This document shows positions 33,919-43,069 of a DNA stretch of 64,000 bases, one piece after another. Each line of letters begins with the position of its first letter. Position 1 is the stretch's first letter. Source of the DNA: Gemmatimonadota bacterium (GTDB taxonomy: Bacteria > Gemmatimonadota > Gemmatimonadetes > Gemmatimonadales > Gemmatimonadaceae); contig JADKAQ010000001.1 in NCBI GenBank assembly GCA_016719105.1, forward strand, positions 496,001 to 560,000, written 5' to 3'. A model generated the notes under the pieces. That model ran no database searches, had not been told where the DNA came from, and was given only the letters and a program-made list of their open reading frames with translations. Position numbers and translations under genes: made by a program.

Positions 33919-34965
33919 ATGGCGTCCCCTGAGCTGTCCGACCGCGAGCGGCGGGTCCTCGAAGCGGTAATCCAGAGCTACGTCGAAACGGCGGAGCCTG
34001 CAGGGTCGCGCACGATTTCGAAGCGCTTCGGACTCGGCGTGTCTCCGGCGACGATCCGGAACACGATGAGCGACCTCGAGGAAAAGGGGTATCTCTATCA
34101 CCCGCATACCTCTGCCGGGCGCATCCCGACGGACATCGCCTATCGCCTGTACGTCGACACGCTGATGCGCGCGCAGGTGGTCCCGCGTGCCGACGCCGAC
34201 CGCATCTCCGAGCACCTGTCGCAGAGCGGGGCGTCGGCGATCGAGGCGATCCTGCGCAAGGCCGCGCAGTCGCTGTCGATCGTTACGCAGGAGTTGGGGG
34301 TCGCACTCGGGCCGCGTCTCGACAATGCGGTGCTGCAGCGCCTGGAGCTCATTCGCGTGTCCAACGAGCGCCTGCTCCTCATGCTCACGCTGGGAGGGGG
34401 GGCGGTGCGGACGATCTTCGTCGAGGTCGACGGGCAGATCGCCGAGAGCGCGGTCGCCGAGGTGATGGTAGTGCTCAACGAGCGCCTGGCGGGGCTGTCG
34501 TTGCGGACGATCCGCGCCACGCTGGGTGAGCGCCTGCGCGACTCGAGCACGACGGCGGGGGTGAGCGAGCTGCTCAACGTCTTCGTGCAGGAAGGGGAGA
34601 CGCTGTTCGACGTCGCGGGCGCCGGGGATGACGACGGCGTCGTGCTCGGGCAGGCGTCAGTGCTCGCCGAGCAGCCTGAGTTCAGCAGCGGCGACGGGAT
34701 GCGTCGCCTCCTCGCGCTGACCGAGACGCGCGCGCAACTTGGGCAACTCCTGCGCGGACGTTCGGCGTCGCCCGGGATCTCGATCACGATCGGCAACGAG
34801 CATGGCGATCCGCGGCTCGAAAGCTTCACGATCGTAACCGCCGAGTATCGGGTTGGGTCGCTGAACGGTGTGATCGGGGTCATCGGCCCGACGCGCATGC
34901 CGTACGACAAGGTGATCGCTTTGGTGCGGCATACGTCGCTCCTGGTCTCCGACATTCTTCACTAG
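33919..34965 (+). CDS. hrcA: heat-inducible transcription repressor HrcA
   Basis: Represses heat-shock genes at CIRCE elements and is maintained by GroEL. The N-terminal winged helix reads ELSDRERRVLEAVIQSYVETAEPAGSRT, then GVSPATIRNTMSDLEEKGYL. The IDL and GAF-like regions follow, ending with GVIGVIGPTRMPYDKVIALV. The 348-residue length is standard. The gene is followed by dnaJ after 14 bases; grpE and dnaK are not between them, unlike the common hrcA-grpE-dnaK-dnaJ order. Confidence 0.95.
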   Translation: MASPELSDRERRVLEAVIQSYVETAEPAGSRTISKRFGLGVSPATIRNTMSDLEEKGYLYHPHTSAGRIPTDIAYRLYVDTLMRAQVVPRADADRISEHLSQSGASAIEAILRKAAQSLSIVTQELGVALGPRLDNAVLQRLELIRVSNERLLLMLTLGGGAVRTIFVEVDGQIAESAVAEVMVVLNERLAGLSLRTIRATLGERLRDSSTTAGVSELLNVFVQEGETLFDVAGAGDDDGVVLGQASVLAEQPEFSSGDGMRRLLALTETRAQLGQLLRGRSASPGISITIGNEHGDPRLESFTIVTAEYRVGSLNGVIGVIGPTRMPYDKVIALVRHTSLLVSDILH

Positions 34966-34979
34966 CAGAGCCGAGGCCC

Positions 34980-36125
34980 ATGGCCGATTTCTATACGACG
35001 CTCGGCGTCGCGCGTGGCGCGTCCGACGACGAGATCAAGCAGGCCTACCGGAAGCTGGCCACCAAGTGGCATCCGGACCGGAACAACGGCTCGAAGGATG
35101 CCGAGGAGAAGTTCAAGGAGATCACCGAGGCGTATGACGTGCTGCGCGATGCCGACAAGCGCGCCGCGTACGATCGTTATGGCGAGGCGGGGCTGCGTGG
35201 GGCCGCAGGCGGGGCCAACTACCACCACGTCGACCTCTCCGAGGCGCTCAACATCTTCATGAAGGACTTCGGGGCGTTCTCCGGGCTGGGCGAGTTCTTC
35301 CAGCAAGGAGGGCGGCAGCAGCGCGGTGGCCCGCGCACGGGCCAGGACGTGAAGATCACCGTGGAGCTGACGCTGGCCGAGGTGGCCGCCGGCGTGACGA
35401 AGACCTTCACCGTCAAGCTGCTCGACGCGTGCGACAAGTGCGCGGGGAGCGGGGCCGAGCCCGGGACCAAGCCGCAGACGTGCCACACCTGCGCGGGGTC
35501 GGGCGAGGTGCGTCGGGCACAGCGATCGTTCTTCGGACAGTTTGTCTCGGTCGTCCCGTGCCCGATGTGTTCCGGTGAGGGAGTCGTCGTGACGGCGCCG
35601 TGCAAGAAGTGTCGGGGCGAGGGGCGCGTGCGCGGCGAGCACACGATCCCGGTGCAGATCCCGGCCGGTGTGTCGTCGGGGCAGTACATGACGTTGCGCG
35701 GGCTCGGCAATGCCGGGCCGCGTGGCGGCGGTCGTGGCGACATCCTCGTCGTGTTCGAGGTGGCTGAGGACCAGCGGTTCGAGCGCGATGGCGAGGACCT
35801 GTACACCGAGGTCCTGGTCTCCTATCCGCAGCTGGTGCTTGGCGCCGACGTCGACGTCCCGACGGTGACGGCGACGATGTCGGTGCGCATCCCGGCCGGG
35901 ACGCAGAGCGGGCACGTCTTGCACCTGCGCGGACGGGGACTGCCGCGCGTGAACTCCTCGGGCGTGGGCGACCTGCACGTGCGGGTGCAGCTCTGGACGC
36001 CCGACGGCGTGTCGCGCGAGGAAGAAGAGCTGCTCAAGAAGCTGCAGACGCTCGCGGCGGCGCCGCCGGAGCAGGGGCGCTCGAAGGGGTTCTGGACCAA
36101 GATGAAGGAAGCGTTAGGCGCGTGA
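34980..36125 (+). CDS. dnaJ: molecular chaperone DnaJ
   Basis: Hsp40 co-chaperone for DnaK. The J domain (residues 1-70) has the HPD tripeptide in KWHPDRNNG. A Gly/Phe-poor linker follows, then four zinc-finger repeats (CDKCAGSG, CHTCAGSG, CPMCSGEG, CKKCRGEG) and the C-terminal substrate domains. The 381-residue length is normal. A CGTTAGGC copy forms the last codons, just before the stop (TTA-GGC-GCG-TGA). The stop overlaps the prmA GTG start. Confidence 0.96.
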   Translation: MADFYTTLGVARGASDDEIKQAYRKLATKWHPDRNNGSKDAEEKFKEITEAYDVLRDADKRAAYDRYGEAGLRGAAGGANYHHVDLSEALNIFMKDFGAFSGLGEFFQQGGRQQRGGPRTGQDVKITVELTLAEVAAGVTKTFTVKLLDACDKCAGSGAEPGTKPQTCHTCAGSGEVRRAQRSFFGQFVSVVPCPMCSGEGVVVTAPCKKCRGEGRVRGEHTIPVQIPAGVSSGQYMTLRGLGNAGPRGGGRGDILVVFEVAEDQRFERDGEDLYTEVLVSYPQLVLGADVDVPTVTATMSVRIPAGTQSGHVLHLRGRGLPRVNSSGVGDLHVRVQLWTPDGVSREEEELLKKLQTLAAAPPEQGRSKGFWTKMKEALGA

Positions 36126-36943
36126 CGTGGACCTCGCTGCGGGTCCATGCCCCTGGGCGGCTGGCGGACGCGTCGACCGCGATGTTCGCCGCCGGTGCGC
36201 AGGGGGTGCACGAGGACGGCGCCTCACTGGTCACGCACTTCCCGCCGGAGACGGACATCGCCGCGGTGATCCGGCAGGTGCAAGCGGCCGTCCCCGACGC
36301 GGTCTGCGAGACGTCGGCGACCGAGGCCATCGACTGGTCGGTGCACTGGCGCGACAAGCTGCACGCCCAGCAGGTCGGGCGCCTCACGATCGCCCCCACC
36401 TGGCAGGCGGATGGGTTGGACCCGGCCACCACCGTCGTGATCGATCCGGGGATGGCCTTCGGCACGGGGGACCATCCGACAACCCGCGGCGCGACGCGCC
36501 TCATGCAGGAGGTCGTGCACCCCGGGCTCGTCGTCGCCGACCTGGGCGCCGGGAGCGCGGTACTGTCGATTGCGGCCGCCAAGCTCGGTGCCTCGCGCGT
36601 TTTCGCGGTGGAGTACGACGCCGACGCGATCTCGAACGCCGAGGAGAACGTCGAGCGCAACGCCGTCGAGGGCATCGTCCACGTCTTCGAGGGCGATGCG
36701 ACGGTCTTCCTCCCGCTGGTCGCCCCCGTCGACGTCGTGGTCGCCAACATCATCTCGTCGGTGCTCGTCGAACTGCTCCCCGCGATGCACGCTGCCCTTC
36801 GGCCAGGCGGGCACGCGGTGCTGGCGGGGATCCTGCTCGAGGAGAAGGAGTTCATGCTCGAGGCGCTGCACTCCGATGGCTGGCGACTGGAACGCGAGGA
36901 CGTGGAGGACGTCTGGTGGAGCATCACGATCGCGAAGGCGTAG
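36122..36943 (+). CDS. prmA: ribosomal protein L11 methyltransferase
   Basis: S-adenosylmethionine-dependent methylation of L11. The SAM-binding loop is VADLGAGSAVLSIAAAKLG. The preceding VIDPGMAFGTGDHPTTR and the catalytic-region VANIISSVLVELLP are PrmA signatures. The 273-residue length is slightly short because the N-terminal L11-binding domain is compact. GTG overlaps the dnaJ stop. The last 28 bases overlap the start of rsmE, so translation of the two is coupled. Confidence 0.92.
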   Translation: MTWTSLRVHAPGRLADASTAMFAAGAQGVHEDGASLVTHFPPETDIAAVIRQVQAAVPDAVCETSATEAIDWSVHWRDKLHAQQVGRLTIAPTWQADGLDPATTVVIDPGMAFGTGDHPTTRGATRLMQEVVHPGLVVADLGAGSAVLSIAAAKLGASRVFAVEYDADAISNAEENVERNAVEGIVHVFEGDATVFLPLVAPVDVVVANIISSVLVELLPAMHAALRPGGHAVLAGILLEEKEFMLEALHSDGWRLEREDVEDVWWSITIAKA

Positions 36944-37668
36944 CCGCCTTCTACGTCCCCGACGAGTCGTTTGCCCCCGGGGTCTCGGCGTCGTTAGGCG
37001 AAGGAGTGCTGCACCACGTGCGCGTGCGCCGGCTCGGGATCGGGTCGCGCGTCGCGCTGCTCGACGGGCAGGGGCATCGCGCCGAGGGGACGCTGGTGCG
37101 ACTGTCGAAGGCAGCGGCCATCGTTGAGGTGGAGCGCGTCGAGAGCCTCCCGTCGCTCCCGCCCGTCCACCTCCTCGTCCCCATCGCCGACCGCGACCGG
37201 ATGTTGTGGCTGGCGGAGAAGTGCGCCGAACTGGGCGCCACCAGCTGGCGCCCCATCCTGTACCGGCGCTCGCGCAGCGTGAAGCCACGTGGCGAGGGGC
37301 CCACCTTCGTCGGCAAGATCAAGGCGCGCATGGCGGCGGCGCTCGAACAGAGCGGGGGAGGCTGGCTCCCTGCGATGTACCCGGAGGCGACCTTGTCGCG
37401 CGCGCTGGGCGCGCTCCCCGAAGGGCCTCGCCTCGTCCTCGATGCCGCGGGGAGCGCCATCCTCGGTCAACGACTCGCCCCCCCGGTGACGGTCGCGGTG
37501 GGGCCTGAGGGTGGGCTGGAGGACGAGGAGTTGGAAGAGTTCGAGCGCGCGGGATTCACCCGCGTGGCGCTGGGGGGACACATCCTGCGTTTCGAGACGG
37601 CAGCCATCGCTGGCCTCGCCATCGCCCGAAGCGCGATCGCAACCGTGGAGGGCGCACATGGCGACTGA
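36916..37668 (+). CDS. rsmE: 16S rRNA (uracil(1498)-N(3))-methyltransferase
   Basis: SPOUT-class methyltransferase acting on 16S U1498. The N-terminal PUA-like domain includes HHVRVRRLGIGSRVALLDG. The SPOUT core has LLVPIADRDRMLWLAEKCAELGATSW and the knot region VAVGPEGGLEDEELEEFERAGF with LRFETAAIAGLA. I chose GTG 36916 because GGAGG (36904-36908) lies seven bases upstream and the family N terminus follows. The 250-residue length is typical. The prmA-rsmE pair is a common arrangement. Confidence 0.93.
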   Translation: MEHHDREGVAAFYVPDESFAPGVSASLGEGVLHHVRVRRLGIGSRVALLDGQGHRAEGTLVRLSKAAAIVEVERVESLPSLPPVHLLVPIADRDRMLWLAEKCAELGATSWRPILYRRSRSVKPRGEGPTFVGKIKARMAAALEQSGGGWLPAMYPEATLSRALGALPEGPRLVLDAAGSAILGQRLAPPVTVAVGPEGGLEDEELEEFERAGFTRVALGGHILRFETAAIAGLAIARSAIATVEGAHGD

Positions 37669-37999
37669 TTGCCTGTTCTGCCGCATCGTGAGCGGCGAAA
37701 TCCCGGCCGGCCGGGTGGCGGAGAACGCCCACTGCATCGCCTTTCGCGACATCAGCCCCAAGGCGCCGACGCACATCCTCGTCATCCCGCGGGCCCACGT
37801 CCCGTCGCTCAATCAGGTGGAGTCGGCGTCGCTCGCTGGGGAACTCCTCCTGATGGCCGCCGCCGTCGCCAGGGCGGAAGGAATCGCCGAATCCGGCTAT
37901 CGCGTGATCCTGAATACCAACGCGGACGGCGGGCAGACGGTGTATCATCTTCATGCGCATGTGATGGGGGGCCGCGCGATGGATTGGCCCCCCGGGTGA
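37658..37999 (+). CDS. hinT: HIT family purine-nucleoside phosphoramidase (HinT-like)
   Basis: Small 113-residue histidine-triad protein. It shows CLFCRIVSGEIPAGRV near the start, HILVIPRAHV and the catalytic triad HLHAHVMGG at the C terminus. It hydrolyses AMP-lysine-type phosphoramidates in model organisms, with a diffuse housekeeping role. ATG 37658 overlaps the rsmE end by 11 bases. The HIT-YqeY order downstream of prmA/rsmE is shared by several bacteria. Confidence 0.93.
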   Translation: MATDCLFCRIVSGEIPAGRVAENAHCIAFRDISPKAPTHILVIPRAHVPSLNQVESASLAGELLLMAAAVARAEGIAESGYRVILNTNADGGQTVYHLHAHVMGGRAMDWPPG

Positions 38000-38034
38000 C
38001 CACCCCCGGCGCTCCCTCCTCCGAGACTCTTCTC

Positions 38035-38478
38035 ATGTCCTCGCTGCTCGACCGCGTCCAGTCTGAACTCAACGCCGCCCGCAAGGCGCAGGACAAGCCG
38101 CTCCTCCTGCTGCTGGGGACGATTCTGTCGGACATCAAGAACCGGGAGATCGAGCTCAAGCGGGCGGTGACCGACGACGACGCCCTCGAGGTCGTCCGGC
38201 GCGGGATCAAGCGTCGGCGTGAGTCGATCGAGATGTACACGACCGGGGCGCGCCTCGACCTGGCGGAGAAGGAATCCGCAGAGGTCGCGATGCTCGAGCG
38301 CTATCTTCCCCCGCAGGTCGATCCCGAAGAGATCCGCGCCGCCGTCCGTGCGGCGATGGCTGGCGGGGCGGCCAACGTGGGCGCGATCATGGGAAAGGTG
38401 ATGCCGGCCTTCAAGGGACGCGCCGAGGGCGGGCAGATCAGCGCCATTGCGCGCGAGGAGCTCGCCGTACGCGGGTGA
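38035..38478 (+). CDS. yqeY: GatB/YqeY domain-containing protein
   Basis: A 147-residue protein with the YqeY pattern: LLDRVQSELNAARKAQDK, LGTILSDIKNREIELKR, EYLPPQ-like LERYLPPQVDPEEI and VGAIMGKVMPAFKGRAEGGQI. The fold resembles the tRNA-binding tail domain of GatB. A role in tRNA-linked quality control has been suggested but is not settled. It follows hinT by 35 bases. Confidence 0.9.
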   Translation: MSSLLDRVQSELNAARKAQDKPLLLLLGTILSDIKNREIELKRAVTDDDALEVVRRGIKRRRESIEMYTTGARLDLAEKESAEVAMLERYLPPQVDPEEIRAAVRAAMAGGAANVGAIMGKVMPAFKGRAEGGQISAIAREELAVRG

Positions 38479-38539
38479 CCCGAGTCCCTGGATCCCCGGG
38501 AGGCCCCATGCCCGGCGCCCCGCCTGGAGTGATTGGCTG

Positions 38540-40933
38540 ATGAACGCGCACGCCCTTGCCGTCCTGCAGTTCGCCTCGGTCCTCGACGTCGTGGCTGGAT
38601 ACGCCTCGTCATCGTTAGGTGCCGCGCGCGTGCGTGCCCTGGCGCCGGCGACCTCGCGCGAACGGGTGGAGCGCGAGCTGGGCCGCGTGGCGGCGATGCG
38701 GGCGATCGTGAGCTGCGACGAAGGGTGGATCCCCGCCCCGATCCCCGACGTCGATCGTGCGCTCGCCCGCCTGCGCATCGAGGGGACACGGCTCGACGGT
38801 CGCGAGCTGCAACAGGCCGGTGTCCTCCTCCGCTCGTCGCGCATGACCGCCGAGGCGCTCCGCAGCACGAAGCGACCGGCGATCGCCCTCTCGGTCCTCG
38901 CCCCGCTGCGCGAGCGCCTGCACACCAATCGCAAGGCCGAGGACGAGATAGCACGGGCCCTCGACGACGACGGATCGGTGCGCGACGACGCCTCGCCGGC
39001 GCTGCGCCGGGTCCGGCGCGAGCTGCGCGGCGCCCAGGGGGAGCTGGTCTCGCTGCTGGAGCGGATCATGCACCGCCTGGAGCCGCACCTGCAGGTCACC
39101 GATGGCTCGGTGACGGTGCGCAACGGGCGCTTTGTCATTCCCGTGCGACGCGAGGGGCGTGGGGCCGTGGGCGGGATCGTGCACGACGCGTCGGGGACGG
39201 GGGCGACGCTCTTCGTCGAACCGCCGGCCGCCATCGAGGCGTGCAACCGCATTCGCGAGTTGGAGGCCGAGGAGATGCGCGAGGTCGATCGCATCCTCCT
39301 GGCGCTCACCGACGCCATTCGTCCCGACCAGCCGCTCCTGCGCGATGCGCTCGAGGCGCTCGTCCTGCTCGATGCGCTGTATGCGCGGGCGCGCTACGCC
39401 GTCGCCGCCGCCTGCGGGCAGGCGCGCCTGCGCGAGGCCGGGAGCGGCTTCCGGATCCTCGACGGTCGGCACCCGCTCCTGCTGGCCCAGGGGGTCCCCG
39501 TCGTGCCGTTCACCCTGGCCATGGAGCCGGCGGAAAAGACGCTCCTCATCTCCGGCCCCAACACCGGCGGCAAGACGGTCCTGCTCAAGGCGCTCGGCCT
39601 CATGTCGCTGATGCTGCAGTCGGGGATCCCGGCGCCGGTCGGCGACGAGAGCGAGGTGGCGCTCTATGACGACGTCTTTGCCGACATCGGCGACGAGCAG
39701 TCGATCGAGGCGTCGCTGTCCACCTTCAGTGCGCACGTGAAGAACCTGGGCGAGATCCTGCGCTCGGCCACCGCGCAGTCGCTGGTCCTCGTCGACGAGC
39801 TGGGGTCGGGGACCGACCCGCTGGAGGGGGCGGCGTTAGGCGGGGCGATCCTCGAGGCGCTGACCACGCGCGGGGCGATGACCGTGGCCACCACGCACCT
39901 CGGCGCGCTCAAGGAACTCGCCACCGAGGTCCCCGGCGTCATCAACGCCTCGCTGCAGTTCGACGCCGTGGCGCTGGCGCCCACGTATCACCTCATCAAG
40001 GGGATCCCCGGGCGTTCGTACGGCATCAGCATCGCGCGTCGGCTCGCCCTCCCCGATGATGTGCTCGCCCGCGCCGAGGAGCGCATCCCGACGGTCGAGC
40101 GCGACGTGAACGCGCTGCTGCAGTCGCTCGAGGCACGCGACAAGCTCCTCGCCGAACGCGAGCGCGACGTGACAGCATCGCTGGCCAGCGCACAGGAGCG
40201 CGCGCATCGCCTGGCGGAGCGCGAGAAGGCGGTGCGCGAACGCGAACGATCGGTGGAGCGCGAATCGCGCAAGGACGCCCGCAAGTACCTGCTCGAGGCG
40301 CGCAGCACGATCGAGAAGACGATCCGCGACCTCAAGAAGTCGAAGGACGATGCCGTGCTCGAGGAGGCGGCGCGCACCGCCCGGCAGAAGGTCGAAGCGA
40401 TGGCGACCAAGCAGGGCGAACGGCTCGAGCAGCTCGAACGCGAGTCGACGAACCAGCAGCGCCGCGCCCCTCGACCGCGCGACGACACGCCGATCGTCGC
40501 CGGCGATTATGTGCAGGTTCTTCCGCTCGACGGCCGGATTGCGCGCGTGCTGGAGGCGCGTCCCGGCGATGTGCTCGTGGCGATGGGGTCGATCAAGCTC
40601 ACCTACCCGCGCGATGTGGTGCGTCGCGCGGCCCCCGAGCAACGCCCCGCGGCGACCGCCGTCGCCTTCACGGGAGACCTTCCCGAGGAGCACGTTCCGA
40701 CGGAGATCGACCTGCGCGGCCAGCGCATGTTCGACATCGACGACCTCCTGCTGACGGCGCTCGACGCGGCGATTCGCGCCGACCTGCGATCGGTGCGCAT
40801 CATCCACGGCAAGGGAACGGGGGCGCTGCGCGACCGCGTGTCGGAGATGCTGCGCAAGGATACGCGCGTGAAGAGCTTTCGCCTGGGGTTGTGGAACGAG
40901 GGAGGATCGGGCGTGACGATCGCCGAGCTGTGA
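38540..40933 (+). CDS. mutS2: endonuclease MutS2
   Basis: MutS-type ATPase with an Smr nuclease tail, linked to suppression of recombination and to ribosome-collision rescue. The chain of 797 residues has the core/lever region, Walker A GPNTGGKT, LVLVDELGSGTDPLEGAALG, and a long charged coiled coil (about residues 510-640). The C-terminal Smr domain reads EIDLRGQRMFDIDDLLLTALD...IIHGKGTGALR. ATG 38540 gives the family N terminus (ALAVLQFASVLDVVAGY). Copies of the repeated word at 38613 (variant) and 39834 both code Leu-Gly. Confidence 0.95.
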   Translation: MNAHALAVLQFASVLDVVAGYASSSLGAARVRALAPATSRERVERELGRVAAMRAIVSCDEGWIPAPIPDVDRALARLRIEGTRLDGRELQQAGVLLRSSRMTAEALRSTKRPAIALSVLAPLRERLHTNRKAEDEIARALDDDGSVRDDASPALRRVRRELRGAQGELVSLLERIMHRLEPHLQVTDGSVTVRNGRFVIPVRREGRGAVGGIVHDASGTGATLFVEPPAAIEACNRIRELEAEEMREVDRILLALTDAIRPDQPLLRDALEALVLLDALYARARYAVAAACGQARLREAGSGFRILDGRHPLLLAQGVPVVPFTLAMEPAEKTLLISGPNTGGKTVLLKALGLMSLMLQSGIPAPVGDESEVALYDDVFADIGDEQSIEASLSTFSAHVKNLGEILRSATAQSLVLVDELGSGTDPLEGAALGGAILEALTTRGAMTVATTHLGALKELATEVPGVINASLQFDAVALAPTYHLIKGIPGRSYGISIARRLALPDDVLARAEERIPTVERDVNALLQSLEARDKLLAERERDVTASLASAQERAHRLAEREKAVRERERSVERESRKDARKYLLEARSTIEKTIRDLKKSKDDAVLEEAARTARQKVEAMATKQGERLEQLERESTNQQRRAPRPRDDTPIVAGDYVQVLPLDGRIARVLEARPGDVLVAMGSIKLTYPRDVVRRAAPEQRPAATAVAFTGDLPEEHVPTEIDLRGQRMFDIDDLLLTALDAAIRADLRSVRIIHGKGTGALRDRVSEMLRKDTRVKSFRLGLWNEGGSGVTIAEL

Positions 40934-40973
40934 CGGTACCGCGCCTAACGCCGACGTCCCACGTGAGCGCCAC

Positions 40974-42903
40974 GTGATCCCCGACGAGGAAGTCGAGCGG
41001 GTTCGCGAGGCCGCGGACATCGTCGCCATCATCGGCGAGTATGTCCCGCTCAAGGGGCGCGGGGGCAACTACCGCGGCCCGTGCCCGTTTCACCAGGGCG
41101 TCAACCGCAACTTCTCGGTCTCGACCACCAAGGGGAAGTTCTACCACTGCTTCGTCTGCAAGGAGTCGGGTGACGTCTTCTCGTTCCTGCAGAAGCGGCT
41201 TGGGGTAGACTGGCCGACCGCGGTGCGCATGGTGGCGGAGAAGAGCGGAATCGAACTGCACGAGACGAAGGCGCGGCGCGAGGGGCCCGACCCACGCGAA
41301 CCGCTCTGGGAAGCGAACGCCGCCGCGCAGCAGTACTTCCAGCGGATCCTGTGGGAAGACGACCTGGGGGCCGCGGCGCGCGAGTATCTCGCCTCACGCG
41401 ACATCAGCCGCGCCGTCGCCGATCGTTTCGGCCTGGGCTTCGCGCCGCGCGAGATCGGGCTGATGCGCGCCTACCTCGCCTCCATCGGCATCGAGGACGC
41501 GCGCATGCTGGAGGCCGGGCTCCTGGTCAAGCGCGACGAAACAGAAGAGCCGCGCCCGCGCTTCCGTGCCCGCCTCATCTTCCCGATCCACGACGTCTCG
41601 GGACGCATCGTCGGCTTCGGGGGGCGCCTCATCGGCCCAGGGGAACCCAAGTACCTCAACTCCGCCGAGTCGACGATCTACTCCAAGGGGCGGCAGCTGT
41701 ACCACCTGCACCAGGCGCGCAACGCCATCCGCAAGGCCGACCGCGCCATCGTCGTTGAGGGGTACTTCGATGCGGTGCGGCTGGCGGCCGCGGGGGTCGA
41801 ATCGGTCGTGGCGCCGTTAGGCACGGCGATGACGGCGGAGCAAGCGCAGCTGCTCGTACGCTACTCGAAGAACATCTACCTGCTCTACGACTCGGACCAG
41901 GCCGGGCTCAAGGCCACCTTCCGCTCGGGCGACGAGCTGCTGGCCGAGGGGGCGACGGTGCGCGTCGTCTCCCTCCCCGACGGCGACGACCCCGATTCCT
42001 TCGTGCAGAAGCGGGGGGGCGACGCGCTGGAACGGCAGGTCAAGGACGCCATCGACGTCTTCGAGCGAAAGATCCAGCTCCTGGAGCGCGGCGGCTGGTT
42101 TGCCGACCTCACGCGCCGCCGCTCGGCGGTCGATCGGCTGTTGCCGACCATCCGGGCGACCCGCGACCCGGTCATGCGCGACATCTACCTCGCACGGGCG
42201 AGCGAGGTCTCGCACGTGGGGCGCGACGTGCTGCAGCGGGAAGTGGAGGAGGGGGGAAGTGGAAGCGACGTTAGGCGGAGCTCCGCGCCGTCACGCGGCG
42301 CGCGTCCTCCGTTGCGGTCGTCCGGGCCCGATGACCGCGAGGGGCCGCCACCGCGCGAGGCGGAGGACGAGCCGCCGGCGGAATGGTCGGGCCCCGAGCC
42401 GCTCCGGTGGCGACCGCCGGGGACCCTCGCGCGGAAACGCCCCATCCGAGCGTCCGCCGCGCGTGACGGAGCGACGCATCGTCGCCGTCGCCGCCGAGCG
42501 CTACCTCGTGACGGCCATGCTGCGGTCGGCGGCGGCGCTGGAGCGGATCCTGGAACGACTGGGGGCGGAGTCGTTCTACGAGCCGCGCCTGCGGGAGATC
42601 GTCGAGACATTGCGCGACTTGGGGTCCAATGAGCACGTTGACCAGGTGGCCGAACGCCTGAGTGCCCCCGCGGTCGCCCTGATGGACGAACTCCTGTCCG
42701 TGCCCGACAACATCCTCAACCTCGATCGCACCGTGGAAGATTCGCTCGCGCGAATCGAGGAGCGGCGGCTGCAGGAGCGGAACAGCGAGATCGACCGGTT
42801 GATGACGCTGGCGACGGACGAGGAGAAGACCGCGCTCATGACCGAGAAGCGCGAGAATGCGCGCCAGGTCCGGGAGCTGTCGGCGTTCCGAACGAATGCC
42901 TAG
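40974..42903 (+). CDS. dnaG: DNA primase, reading frame interrupted near the C-terminal linker
   Basis: Makes RNA primers for replication. The zinc domain has C37-x2-H40...C59-x2-C62. The Toprim core has VVEGYFDAVRLAAAGV and LLYDSDQAGLKA. The frame from GTG 40974 carries these parts to about base 42250. The helicase-binding C-terminal domain (ERRIVAVAAERYLVTAMLRS to 42903) is in the next frame. One extra base, in the G6 run at 42251-42256 or the G4 run at 42418-42421, would explain it. The joined protein of about 642 residues is a normal length. The gene is essential, so a sequencing error or a programmed shift is more likely than loss. Confidence 0.88.
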
Positions 42904-43008
42904 CGAACGAATGTGGGAACGGTCGAGTGCACGCCACAGGCCCGGCGTCGGTCCGGTTGAGGCATGCAGAACGGAGTGGAGGAGCGTGGCGAAGGCGTAG
43001 CAACCGCA

Positions 43009-43042
43009 AGTCGAGTGCGACGTGTCCGCGTCGCGCGCGACT
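43009..43042 (+). other. strong hairpin in the dnaG to zinc-ribbon spacer
   Basis: AGTCG pairs with CGACT (43009-43013 / 43038-43042) and GCGACG with CGTCGC (43017-43022 / 43029-43034), giving a nearly continuous G+C-rich stem with no T run. It sits 18 bases before the AGGAGGAG ribosome-binding site of the next gene. It could be a processing or attenuation element. The rest of the 166-base spacer is purine-rich and I see no gene in it. Confidence 0.4.
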
Positions 43043-43069
43043 GGCGAGTGCCCCAACCCAGGAGGAGCT

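Noticed and set aside
33700..34000. CIRCE element near hrcA
   Set aside because: No TTAGCACTC / GAGTGCTAA inverted repeat is present upstream of hrcA or dnaJ.
42904..43069. RNase P RNA between dnaG and the zinc-ribbon gene
   Set aside because: The spacer is only 166 bases and lacks the conserved GAGGAAAGTCC-type core.
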